This document shows positions 54,415 to 64,000 of a stretch of DNA of 64,000 nucleotides, piece by piece. Origin of the DNA: Varanus komodoensis (Eukaryota > Chordata > Lepidosauria > Squamata > Varanidae); the NCBI RefSeq assembly GCF_004798865.1, contig NW_025336480.1:21594154-21658153 (forward strand), read 5' to 3'. The translations under genes were made by a program, and so were the position numbers. The notes beneath the pieces are model-generated. The model saw nothing but the letters and a program-made list of their open reading frames with translations, did no database searches and was not told the origin of the DNA. Position 1 is the stretch's first letter; the number at the start of each line of letters is the position of its first letter.

Positions 54415-54970
54415 GAATCCATGTGTGGATTTATTTTTTAAAATGAGGAATATGTGGAAACATGGAGTACTGTTGGGCACCACACAGGGGATCCCTGGTC
54501 CAAGCGGAAAACAGATATTTGGATCACTGCAATTGCAATGTTCCTGGATTCCATTAATGGAGGTTGGGGTTGGGGGGAGAGTCTTTTCTTTCAGCGTCTA
54601 TTCTATTTCAAGATATAACAGTAGCGGGAGAGGAATAGGGAGATTTTTAGGAGTAAGAGACAGTGTTACTCCTTTTCATCGATTGTATGCCTTATTTAGG
54701 AGTGTTACTTATTTACATGCATTGCAATGCATTTGCTCAGAAGTAAATCTCACTACATTCAATGGGATTCACACACAATTCAAATAAATGGCTTTTGATT
54801 CGCAGACTAGCCTGGAAGAGGAAATTATTCTATCTTTCCACTCTATCAGATGGTTGAACAAAGAAAAACTAAAACCCCAAATAGCATGCAATGTCATTAC
54901 AATTATGCAATAAAAAAATGAACCACAGAGGAGCAAAAGAAGAAAATCAAGGTTAGCCCAGAATAAAAGT
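54415..54970. other. Unique stretch with common reptile repeat word
   Basis: Between 54,730 and 54,780, CTCAGAAGTAAATCTCACTA and CATTCAATGGGATTCAC match the self-complementary interspersed word 'actcagaagtaagtcccattgaattcaatgggacttac'. A related word occurs near 59,570-59,620 and 60,965-60,990. The class is unknown to me. Confidence 0.4.
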
Positions 54971-54971
54971 G

Positions 54972-55150
54972 TGTGGGACAGGAAGTACCACAAGCTGGGT
55001 GCTACAACAGAAAGGCCCTTCCTCGTGGTCCCACCAACTGCACCTCAGGTGGCGGGGAAGTCCTCAGCTGGTGAAGTCCTCCATAGGATGTCAGCGGCCC
55101 ACAGGTGAGGGGATAAAACTACATAGGAGGGTCCAGTAAGAAGCAGTGCC
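54972..55150 (-). mobile_element. L2-clade 3' region, reversed
   Basis: GTGCTACAACAGAAAGGCCC, TTCCTCGTGGTCCCACCAAC, TGCACCTCAGGTGGCGGGGA and TAGGAGGGTCCAGTAAG match the reversed block 'ggtgccacaacagagaaggccc..tctcgtgtccccaccaa..gcacct'. The copy at 25.6 kb shows the same block. Confidence 0.5.
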
Positions 55151-55154
55151 TGGT

Positions 55155-56735
55155 CCTGTCCCCTCGTTTCCTTTATAAAACCAAATTACACTTGCTCTTT
55201 AGTATGATCCTAGTCCTTTTTGCCCTTTTTATTTAAGTCACATGATGTTGAAGATACATACTTTATTTTTTAAAAAATTCACACAAACAAGTTTCCCAAG
55301 AAATATTTACATGTAAGTTCTCAAAGATAAAAAGCGCAAAACTGTTGCTCTGTGTTTTGTTTGGAGGGTTATTTACGTAGGACTAAGCATCTCATTTTTC
55401 TTGTGTACAAAAAGTAATTATGCAGTCAAAAGAATTATAACCCACATACTTCAAAACATATGAAAAATGTAAAACTTTATTGCACACATTAATTTCAAAC
55501 AAAGGACGGCCACAGCATCAGCCAAACTGGCGTAAGCCAGATAACTGATGTATGGCAGCTATATGGATGTTCCTCCCCAATGGGCTCTAGAAAGGCAAAC
55601 AAACAAATAAACAATTTCTTCCATTATATTTTTCCTCTTATAAATTTCTTCTGCCTGTTGAAGGCCGTGGGTTGAGAGATTTTTTCCATTTCATTCTTTA
55701 TTAATTCTGAAACCTTCTGTATGAATGGCATAGTCTGGAGAATGTCTATATGCCCATGAACTGGACCCATGAACTGGAAGTTACCAGAACCAGGCCTCAG
55801 GTTGCCACTCATAAAATGCAGGGGTTAATAACCTGCTTTGCAACAATGTTGTGGACATAAAAAGGGCTCATAAAGCACTTTGCAGATGCTGAACATCTCA
55901 AATCAACAAAGAGTGTTGCTCACTGCCTCTTCTTTGGATTTCCTGCTGATCTGCACATCATTTGAGTGATGGGTCACAACAACAACAATAAGAAAAACAG
56001 CAACAGCAGCAGCAACAACATTTAGATATCTAATCTGATGCCTTTCCATAAATAAATAGGAGTCAAATGTCTTACAGCAGAATTAAAACAGAAAAGAGAA
56101 TTAAAATGGTTGGACAGTTGCCAATTAAAGTATAATCACTCCTTAGTATCACTGTGGATATCTGTTTCCATCCTTGCAGTAAATACAGAATCAGAGGGCA
56201 AATTAATCAAAGACAAACACATGTACCCCATTGATGTCCTTTTAATACCGGAATGGATGCACATAAGACCACTGTGAGCATAACATAAAACAAGAATAAG
56301 GTTTGCGACACATTAAAGATTAACAAATTCATTATGGTGTTAAGTGTTCATGAACCAGAGCCTAGTTCTAATCCAAGAATGCCATACAGTTATCACTAGA
56401 GGGCTGTTTGTGCTTTGCTGGGCTGTACTCATATACGGATGAGAAAACGGGCCATACCATGAGGATGCAGGATCTGCTAAGCCCGGCATGTTCCCGTCTC
56501 TTAGGGGAGACATTCCAGTACCGTGCTGTTGTAATTCCACCAAGAAAGCACGCTGATGCTTGGCCAGTGTTAGGTGAAAGTTGGAATGCTGTTTATATTC
56601 TACTGAATAACAAGTTGAATATTGTATTATTAAAATGACCTAGAATCAGAAATGTACTCAAACCCTGTTCAAGAAAAGCCCTTTTCAGACATTTTTAACT
56701 TCTGCTTTTCAGTGCTTGGAGGGCAAGTGGGAATG
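55155..56735. other. Unique stretch with CAA/CAG repeat
   Basis: A (CAA)/(CAG)-rich run lies at about 55,977-56,020. Its CAACAACAACAATAAG start resembles an RTE tail, but no element body precedes it. Otherwise nothing was recognised. Confidence 0.4.
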
Positions 56736-56737
56736 TA

Positions 56738-56830
56738 CCAACACTCACAGAAACACAGGATAGTAGAATTGGAATGTACCAATGAGGACCTTTCGTCCAG
56801 CCCTCTGCTCCATGCAGGACTCCCAAGGAC
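56738..56830 (-). mobile_element. CR1 3' end, reversed, short
   Basis: AGAAACACAGGATAGTAGAA, TTGGAATGTACCAATGAGGA and CCTTTCGTCCAGCCCTCTGC match the reversed CR1 terminus 'agaatcatagaatagtagagttggaagggacc...ccagccccctgct'. About 90 bases remain. Confidence 0.6.
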
Positions 56831-57037
56831 TGATTGGTCCTGGGTGCAAGGAATTGGGAGGGGGGGGGACAGAGGTGACACACAGAACCTCTTTCATGCG
56901 TTGATGATACAGAGATTCAAAACCTCAAGCAGACTATGAAAATATGAGAGCTAATCATGCAGATGACAAAAATATTTATAGCAGATTTTCATTAAATTTA
57001 CATGTGATGAGGGCGTGGATCTCATGATGCAGCAGCC

Positions 57038-57156
57038 TTTGCCAACCTGGCACTCCCTAAATGTTGTGGGGTTCAATTCCCATCCTACCTTGCCAACATG
57101 CCCAGTGCTGGGAGTTGTAGTCCAAAACATTTGAAAGGCACCAGCTTGGTAAATGG
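57038..57156. repeat. Palindromic MITE-like repeat, copy 5
   Basis: GCCAACCTGGCACTCCCTAA, GTTCAATTCCCATCCTACCT, GTGCTGGGAGTTGTAGTCCA and AAGGCACCAGCTTGGTAAAT. Both terminal inverted repeats and the 'actcccatc/gggagttgtagtcc' complementary inner words are visible. Confidence 0.65.
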
Positions 57157-57159
57157 TGG

Positions 57160-57945
57160 TACATAGCTTTGTTAACATTTGTGGGGAAGTTCCAAAAGCT
57201 CGGCAAACAAGAAGCTTGTCTACATGAAAGTGTGGGTTCTAGAGGGTTACAGGGAAATAAGTGGTCAGTTTAGCTCATTGGAAAGCCCACAGCAAGGAAG
57301 CTGTCGCAAGAGGAGGAAAATGGTAAAGAATCCAGTACTTCTCACAGTTCATTTCCTCCAGTGGTCAGTCACATTCCCTGTTCAAAGGGAGCGCTTCATT
57401 TTCATCCCCTGGCTTTACCCTCACAATGATGCTGTCTTAAAACCTTTGCGCACGGCATATAGCTTCCTCCCATGTAGGTAGTTACATTCCACAATCAAGT
57501 CACCTATTAACTTTTTAACAAGCTAAACGGATTTGAATTGCCCTGAGGGGAAGATTTCCCATTTTACTGGTTGCCACCAAAAGCATGCCGCAATGTATCA
57601 GTCTGTTCCTTATGCAGGTATTCAACATTAGGGCTAATGAAGATAAATGCTCATTGCATGTCGGACTGTATATTGACTCACTAGAAAACATCCGGAGCTG
57701 ATCTCTTTTTCCAATGCATGCAGGTTACCCATTTGGAGGAAAAACAGTGTGCAGTGCAAATATTCTCATTCTGGCAAAGACGATTCAAGTAATATAAGCT
57801 TTGTCTGCTTTTTGTTTTCCTGTATTAGGCCTCATTAATGTGTGCTTAATTTTTGCTTGCTTCAGTGGGTCCCTCTTTTGGGGGAATGCTTTTCCAGGGG
57901 GTATAGTGGGGAGCTTCTTAGGCAGGCCCAGAACTTGGTGCCTTT
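57160..57945. other. Unique non-coding stretch
   Basis: The part 57,590-57,800 is repeat-free and balanced, with words such as AATGCATGCAGGTTACCC. It is a weaker candidate for a conserved element. A 100-codon frame at 57,179-57,481 is featureless. Confidence 0.35.
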
Positions 57946-57949
57946 CACA

Positions 57950-58130
57950 TTTATTTATTTATTTAGAAGGCTTCTATGCTGCCCCATTTGCCGAAGCCTC
58001 GGGCAGCTCACAATGATAAATAAATAAGGACAGTATCAAACAATATAATATGAGTTGACCTGGCCCAAAAATAAAATAAATAAATAATATTAACAATTAA
58101 AATAGCGTTTGAATAAACAACAGTTCCCAT
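57950..58130 (-). mobile_element. L2-type tail, reversed
   Basis: TTTATTTATTTATTTAGAAG, GCTTCTATGCTGCCCCATTT, GCCGAAGCCTCGGGCAGCTC and ACAATGATAAATAAATAAGG are a reversed L2 terminus with an AT-rich 3' UTR behind it. This is a longer relative of the scrap at 42.2 kb. Confidence 0.7.
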
Positions 58131-58240
58131 ATATTAAACAACAGTTCCCATCATTCCCATCCAGAACAGCTGACCATGTTGTCTGGGAATGCCAAGAGTC
58201 ACTGGCCAACACATCTGGGAGGCAGCAGTTGAGCTGGTCC
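58115..58240. repeat. MITE-like repeat, copy 6, at a 16-bp direct repeat
   Basis: AAACAACAGTTCCCAT occurs at 58,115-58,130 and again at 58,136-58,151. The second copy leads into a MITE-like body: ATCATTCCCATCCAGAACAG, CTGACCATGTTGTCTGGGAA and CAACACATCTGGGAGGCAGC, ending near 58,237. The repeat may be a target duplication or slippage at the L2/MITE junction. Confidence 0.5.
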
Positions 58241-58354
58241 AGATAATCTTAGTTTCTCTCACTTTTCTGTAATTGATATTAAATTACAGAGAAAACTTCC
58301 TGATAGCAAGAAAATGTCTTCCAGTCATGCTGGATGTCATCCTGGGACATCAGA

Positions 58355-58735
58355 AGAACACATGAAGAGCCCTGCTGGATCAGACCAAGTGGCCGTCCAG
58401 GCCAGCCCTCCGTTCACATGGTGGCAAGCCAGCGGCCCCTCAAGCAGGACGGCTGCAAGGCCTCCTCCCGCCCAGCTCCTCAGCAACGGGTATAGGCAGG
58501 CAGGCCAGCTCTGGTGATGGGAGAAGCACACGGCCAGCCAGGCTAGCAGCCACTGAGAGCCTCCTCCTCCATGAATCTGTCTGATTCTCTTTTTAAAATA
58601 TTCAAATCAGTGGCTATCACCAATTTTCCATAGTTCAACCATACGTTGTGTGAAAAAGTACTTCTCTTTGTCTATCTTTCTTGACGTCTATGCACAATTT
58701 TGCCTAAGTACAGAGGTAGATCTTAAATTCCCTGT
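58355..58735 (-). mobile_element. CR1-family 3' UTR, reversed
   Basis: GAAGAGCCCTGCTGGATCAG, ACCAAGTGGCCGTCCAGGCC, CAGCGGCCCCTCAAGCAGGA, GATTCTCTTTTTAAAATATT, CAGTGGCTATCACCAATTTT, CATACGTTGTGTGAAAAAGT and ACTTCTCTTTGTC are the reversed CR1-family 3' UTR in order. At about 380 bases this is the longest such reversed UTR outside the nested element. Confidence 0.75.
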
Positions 58736-58739
58736 GCTA

Positions 58740-61120
58740 CCCTAAATTCCACAAGGGTCCTTCACTGAGGCCTGACCTGGACCCCATTCGTGTTTTCATC
58801 CTGAAGCGCTAGTCAACATGGGCCTGCAGGCTCTCGCAGCCACCGTTTTAATCCCCTGCCAAGCTGCCAATGCAGAACTGCTCCATGGCATGGTGGGACA
58901 TTATACATCCAATTGCAAGGCTGCCCCATGGCGTTGCCAGCAGGCTTTACCACATACTTGTGGAGGGGGTGATGTAGGAAGGAGCTCATTAAGTGGCAAT
59001 TAGTCAGGCTATGAGGACGCCTGGGCTTTTTTTTCCTTCTTTTTGCTGTAATATCTTCATCAATAGCTATGCTCATCGATAGAAAAAATAAATAATGCAT
59101 TTGACTTTTGAAAACAAAGACTTAAAAGGAAGATCAGACCAAAAAAACCTTTGGATTGCATTCACCTCTCATATAGCTTTCCAAGAGGAAGGTTCAAATG
59201 CACGCAGCGCAGAATCCAGCAGTGCCACACTTCACTGGCCCCATTCTTGGCATGGTGAGCTGAACAAGCAGCTGCAGGGAGAGGGCAAGTTATCTGGGGC
59301 CTTAAAAATCTCCTGCATCCCTTAGCAATTAGAGGGAAAGCCCTTTTGTTTTATCGTGTTAGTAGCCCATGGCAAAATAGGATTCCTCTGAAAGGGAGGT
59401 GTGCTGATGCTATAGGGATGCTATAGAAAGTAAAGCTTTCTGCTCCATGTGGTGAAGTGAGATGCCTGTAGATAAGAACCTCCTGCCCACCCTCAAGCAA
59501 TGCTGTGCTGCTCAAGTCGGCTTTGACATTTTGGCTTTTTGAACCCAAGAGAGAAGAAACATTATGGCTGCAATCCTCTGCACATTTAAGTGGAAATAAG
59601 CTCCATCGAGCCCAGTTATCTTTGCTTTTTGCTTTGTACTAGTTTCTCTGCTGCTGAAACACTAACCTGTTTGGGGTATGGTTCTAAGGGCCAGATGAGG
59701 TGACAACCCAGAATCCAGGATCAGATGTCTTTTTACTTTTGAGCCAATATCAATTGCAGAGGGGGAATGATCTCTCTTGAGCTGACCATATTGCAGATGT
59801 TTTGTTTTAAAAATCCTACTTTTATTCCATTTTATCAGTGAAACAATGAGGTCATGTTCCACATCCCAAACATCTTTCCCATCATAGCACTGCACGTATG
59901 GAAACAGTCCCCATGTAATTTGTTCCTTCCACTTAGCTGTTAATGGCCTCAGAACTAGGTCTAAGATCTAGATGGGAGTATACTGCAATTACTTTCATTG
60001 TAAAGTGGAGGGTATAGATGTTTTCAGGTGGAATTAATATTGTTAGAATGTACTGCCACCAAAGGAAAGGTATCAATTCATTAGCACTGGAGTTTCAAAG
60101 CTCAAAAGAGTAGAAAATGAGTTTGTGATATAAGGACTTTGGAAATGTGTTATTGTACACATAGAAGGGGGTTCACTTGCCTGAATGAATTACTGGAGCT
60201 AATGCATCTCCAGACACATAATTTGACTAATTATGTAACACATTAGGGTGTGATACCCTACATGAACAAGAATAATACAGTCTTATAATAATTCTGAAAG
60301 TTTCTGCCAGCATTCTGGATAGTTATTATTTTTAGCTTGTACAGAAGAGAACTAAACCAGAATCAGCTGGGTCCGCCCACCAGTGGAATGGTGTTTCCTC
60401 TGTCCTTGCACTCCATGCTCCAGAAGGCTGGTGGAACCTCTAGTACCTTGGAAGCCTAGGGCAGTGGGGTGGACAGGAAGGGAAAGTCTCACTGCACAAG
60501 TGGAAGTTCGTTTGTGCAGCACTGCATGTCACCAGTAGAACTTGTGAACTGATGTAGCTGGAAGAACTCACTGAGGATACATCTCAGAACTGTGCTCTCG
60601 AACGCTCTGTGGAGCTCCATCACACTTTTAGGTAAGGAAGTCTTTCCCTTCCCAGAGAGATTCTCCATAAGATTCTAAGACTTGTTCCTGACTAGATTCA
60701 AGATTCCATTGGTAGTGGCGGGAGGAAACCAGTTTATTTCAAGAGCACTTTGGGTTACTTTTCTCATCAAGTCAAAGTAATGAAACCAATGCTGTTCACA
60801 CACAGCTTATATCCTATCTTCCTTTGCCTCCCATGCATCTGGTAGGTAGGATCACATACGGAACAACACTGTACATATCTGCTCAAATTTACGGATAGAT
60901 CACTATAATAGGACTTACTCCCGAACAGCGCAAGCCTGTACTGTCACTCCTCAGTCCCTCTGGTAGATGCCACTGAATTCAGTGGGGCTTGCTTGCATAT
61001 TCATTGGCCCAGGATTGTTCTTCAGACTGTAGCGCTGGTGAACTTGCCAGATATTGAGGAACAGCTGCATGTGACTGGAAACAAAGGTGATGAAGAGACC
61101 ACTGAAACATTCTCTTACAG
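58740..61120. other. Long repeat-poor stretch
   Basis: Only eroded words of the 'actcagaagtaagtcc' repeat (near 59,570-59,620 and 60,880-60,990) were recognised. The stretch 59,940-60,350 is AT-rich and balanced. Frames of 60-95 codons are featureless. Confidence 0.35.
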
Positions 61121-61124
61121 TCCA

Positions 61125-61460
61125 AGGTAGGTCCAGAGGATGGCAGCAAGGGACTTCTGGTAGCGGTACACCCGCTGTGAAATGCTGTCCCAGCTGAGGT
61201 CTGCCTATCACCAACATTGCCATCTTTTCATTGCCAGGTTAAGACTTTGCTCTGTGCCCAGACATTTGACATCATAATTTTAATATTTTAATATTTTAAT
61301 ATTTATCAGGTCTAAGTATTTTATTATAACTAGTTTCAGGATTTTTATTCTCTGTGTTAAAGATTTTATGCTATGTTTTATTATGTTGTATTTTGGGTTG
61401 TAAGTTTTGTGAACTGCGCAGAGAACTTATACCACTGGGTGGTATAAAACTGAAACAAAT
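61125..61460 (+). mobile_element. L2-clade LINE 3' end
   Basis: A coding scrap at 61,160-61,260 reads NAVPAEVCLSP and FHCQVKTLLC, the L2 end 'W-N-S-L-P...F-K-x-x-L-K-T-x-L'. The 3' UTR contains AATATTTTAATATTTTAATA, and the end reads GTGAACTGCGCAGAGAACTT and GGGTGGTATAAAACTG. The AATA tail is degenerate. Confidence 0.75.
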
Positions 61461-61641
61461 GAGAAAAAGGAAACAAGATTTGCTGCCCAATCCATTCTTT
61501 GGAATGGAAGCTGGTCCTGAATCCAGGACTACTTACTTTCTTGTAAGGATACATAAGATTGGAGTGCTGTTGAGAGAAGGCCACTCTTGCTAACAAGCTA
61601 CAATTCTCACTGGAAGGTGAAAACAAAGGCACTTTCACTAT

Positions 61642-61643
<2 letters not shown>

Positions 61644-61691
<48 letters not shown>
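61644..61691. repeat. (AT)24 microsatellite
   Basis: An uninterrupted 48-base AT array is preceded by CTATCC and followed by GATGG. It is fully self-complementary and can extrude as a cruciform. Confidence 0.95.
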
Positions 61692-61698
<7 letters not shown>

Positions 61699-61719
61699 TG
61701 ATACAAACATAAATAATTG

Positions 61720-62245
61720 TACACAGAGGCGTATGCAAAGAGGGCTTTGTTAGCAAGGGCTGGAAAGCCACTCACCCTGAAACAATGGGGGCAAATTAGC
61801 ATGCATCAAGCCCAAGGGTGCAAGCTGCAGACACACGAACTCATAGTGACGAATGCTGAGCTCTTGCTGGGAGGTCGCCACAAAACATCTTTCTTGAGAA
61901 GGCAGCATGTCAAATTTCAGACACTTTCTCTACAAATGGGCTCCTGCCGCTCAAAGGAAAGCCTCCCCCCACACTCCGTCCACATAATAAAGCCCATTTA
62001 CATGAAAAGATGCCGCTTTCAGTGACATGATTAATTTAGGAAATACCTGGCATCTGAATGGAGCAAAGCCTTCAAGAGATGACAGATGATGAGGAAAGAT
62101 AATTAGGCAAATGTCAAGAGTCAGTGTTGTGATTGGTGACTGGAAGGATGGCCTGACTGGGTTATCATATCCTCTTCCCAGATGGAAATGAATAGATTTT
62201 GCAGAAGGTTTAGGGTGATAATCTTATGGTTAAATATAAACCCTT
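61720..62245. promoter_or_regulatory. Candidate conserved non-coding element
   Basis: Repeat-free and balanced, it has runs typical of deeply conserved enhancers: CAAATTAGCATGCATCAAG, CATAATAAAGCCCATTTACA, GTGACATGATTAATTTAGG, GAGATGACAGATGATGAGG, GATAATTAGGCAAATGTC and GTGATTGGTGACTGG. A 102-codon plus-strand frame (61,717-62,025) covers the first half but has no domain. Its status depends on cross-species comparison. Confidence 0.33.
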
Positions 62246-62249
62246 CCAT

Positions 62250-63115
62250 GGGAAGTGAAACCACCATTCAGATCCACAAAATGCTTTACTTTGGTGGCTT
62301 CCCATGCTGCACAATCAATTCTTGCTTGCCACGTCTTAATGTGTTTAAAACTTGACGGTCTAACCCAAACCCTTTTGAAAACATGGTGGAGTCCTCATAA
62401 CCCTGTCAAACACAGTAGTTATACTGTGACCAAAATCCTAAAGAAATTTAGCATTTGCATTGGTGGGCCCATCTTACTTAATGTGTGATGAAACTCTTTG
62501 AAACACAGACTTTCCTTCCTCTTCCCCAGCAAATGCTCAAACATGGAGTCTTGCTAATAAATTCGAAGTCTTTCAGAACCTGGCCTGGGTCGTTCGTTAT
62601 ACATTACTTAAAATAATAAACTTGTGCAGGGATTGGAGGCAGACTGGAGCCTTGAACAAAGTAATGGTTGCTCCTTTCTTAAAGGCAACCCCCCTTTCTT
62701 TCCCCTCAGGTCTCGTAAAATGCCCTTTGAGAAAGGGATGGCACTGAATACCAGTGCCCTCCACAGGATGCCTCTGAAATTCACAGGGTGCTGAAGGCCT
62801 CCACAATGCCCGTTCTGACAGAGCCCCTCCTAGATTGATGGATCACCTCTGTTCAGTGAAAGAAGAATGAACCGCTTGGTGTTTCTTAATCCATCTTGAC
62901 ATTTTGGACCCTGGCTGACAGTGTTAGGCACATGTCTTTCTTTGCAGCGAAGGGATGCAACTAGGCGCATGCCTTGATTTTTTAAGGATGAAGGGGGCAT
63001 TTCGGAGATGTATGTCAGGTTTATGAGACTCCCCACTTTTTCCTCTCTTTGCCAAGCTTTGGTGAAGGCTGAAAAACCAGCCCTCCTTTTCTCATTCTGC
63101 TGAACCAACTGCTGG
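62250..63115. other. Unique non-coding stretch
   Basis: No element was recognised. Frames of up to 92 codons are featureless. Confidence 0.4.
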
Positions 63116-63119
63116 CAAA

Positions 63120-63425
63120 GGACCTTCTCTGAGAGGAGGCACAGCTTCAGACCGACCCGTCATGCCTAATTGGACTAACTATCCAACGGCTGCAGCTGCC
63201 GTTAGTTAATCTTCATATAATTTGTGAGAGTGGCTCCTGGAAATAATTGTCTTTTTTCCTTTTCTTCCTCCTGCTAAATTCCATAGCTGTGGGCAGTTAT
63301 TGGTATAATAACAGTCTGCATCATGCCGTCAGGAATGGTAATGGTTTTATGGCTTTCTGAACTAGCCAGAGGTGTATAATGTATCTCTGAAGGGCTTGAT
63401 TGACTGGAAACATATTTTCAGTCTG
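63120..63425. promoter_or_regulatory. Candidate conserved non-coding element
   Basis: The repeat-free block includes CATGCCTAATTGGACTAAC, CGGCTGCAGCTGCCGTTAG (a CAGCTG E-box inside the 14-base palindrome CGGCTGCAGCTGCCG-like word), GGAAATAATTGTC, GGTATAATAACAGTC and GCTTGATTGACTGG. This dense mix of homeodomain and E-box words resembles developmental enhancers. Confidence 0.3.
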
Positions 63426-63429
63426 CTTA

Positions 63430-64000
63430 AAACTGCTTAGAGAGTGTCACAGAGGTCCTCAAAAATAAAGCGTTCAGTGTATTTAGTGAAACTCTACACT
63501 CTAAGTACATGCAAGGGCTCTGTAAGGGACTAATTAGGTTGAAACATAAAACACTGTAAAAACCAATGGCAAAACAGCAAAGGTCTGACCAGCTTTGTAA
63601 TGTTATGTTAGGAAAGCACTTACAAACAGGACCTGAAGGACCTGAAGCTGAAGCCGAAGAGAACTGAAACAAAATTTCAGTGTACAAGTAGCACCGAATT
63701 AACGGTGCTACGAAGCAAAGGCAAACAGAACCATTGCCGTAAGCTTGTCTTTCCCGTCTGCCGCAGCTGCAGTGGGAGCAGGGGAACAATACCACGGAAT
63801 GGAATTCAGAGTAAAAAGCAGTTATTATCATAAAAATTGTAAACCTCATTTTATAATATATGGTTAATAGGCACAGGTGATCCATCATCTTAAATCCTTT
63901 TAAATCTCATAGATTTTAATGGGAATTCATGCATGGCTTAAAAATTTCATAGTCCTTATTTGCCTCTATGGCTCATCAATTTGATATGTGTGAAGTGGGT
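63430..64000. other. Unique non-coding stretch to the window end
   Basis: The minus-strand 153-codon frame at 63,427-63,888 has a Cys- and Ser-rich composition, no domain I know, and no splice support. A near-repeat GGACCTGAAGGACCTGAAGC lies at 63,630-63,649. Confidence 0.35.

Noticed and set aside
55977-56020. RTE tail (CAACAACAACAA)
   Set aside because: There is no RTE body or characteristic 3' end before it, so it is more simply a CAA/CAG microsatellite.
63427-63888. 153-codon minus-strand frame
   Set aside because: It has no domain, splice support or codon signature, and this length is unremarkable among the frames in 64 kb.
1-64000. LTR elements, Polinton-like elements or CRISPR arrays
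   Set aside because: I found no paired long direct repeats, no capsid- or envelope-like words and no regularly spaced repeats. Eroded pieces could still escape reading by eye.

Overview
The window looks like non-coding nuclear DNA from a squamate reptile (lizard or snake). The main evidence is five copies of the squamate tRNA-derived Sauria (ACA-type) SINE. They occur alongside CR1 LINEs ending in the ATTCTATG tail motif, L2-clade LINE 3' ends, and BovB/RTE-type LINEs, one of which has the terminal AACAACAACA tail. This mixture is characteristic of lepidosaurs. I cannot narrow it to a species. I found no intact host gene, no rRNA or tRNA gene, no CRISPR array, and no element with recognisable LTRs. 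Apart from the LINE reading frames, the open frames are short and match nothing I know.

Layout. 1-14.4 kb: mostly single-copy AT-rich sequence with a decayed minus-strand RTE-like LINE (about 1.24-2.5 kb), a hairpin-bearing MITE-like repeat (4.6-4.8 kb), a degenerate Sauria SINE (6.8-7.0 kb), and CR1 and L2 scraps. 14.5-20.2 kb: the dominant structure, a long minus-strand CR1 LINE. It retains parts of the ORF1 esterase, the endonuclease and the reverse transcriptase, and it has been interrupted by three later insertions: an L2-type LINE, a plus-strand CR1 3' end, and a BovB/RTE 3' end. 20-31 kb: single-copy sequence with SINEs, CR1 and L2 tails, and several microsatellites. 32.1-33.7 kb: a long, broken plus-strand BovB/RTE LINE. 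34-45 kb: mostly repeat-poor sequence with stretches whose texture resembles conserved non-coding DNA (37.1-37.6 and 43.4-44.0 kb). Between these lies a CR1/L2 cluster at 41.9-43.0 kb. 45-58.7 kb: SINE, CR1, L2 and a family of about 100-bp palindromic MITE-like repeats. It also contains a 75-bp open segment at 51,941-52,015 flanked by good splice consensus sites, the best candidate for a host exon. 58.7-64 kb: mostly single-copy with one L2 3' end, an (AT)n array and two more conserved-looking stretches.

The window is best read as an intergenic desert or part of a very long intron. Its history is mainly successive LINE and SINE insertion. The points most worth following are the nested CR1 with an L2 insertion flanked by an apparent target-site duplication, the coexistence of at least three RTE-like sequences, the candidate exon, and the repeat-free candidate regulatory blocks. 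Family assignments were made by recognising motifs from memory. No alignment or database search was run.
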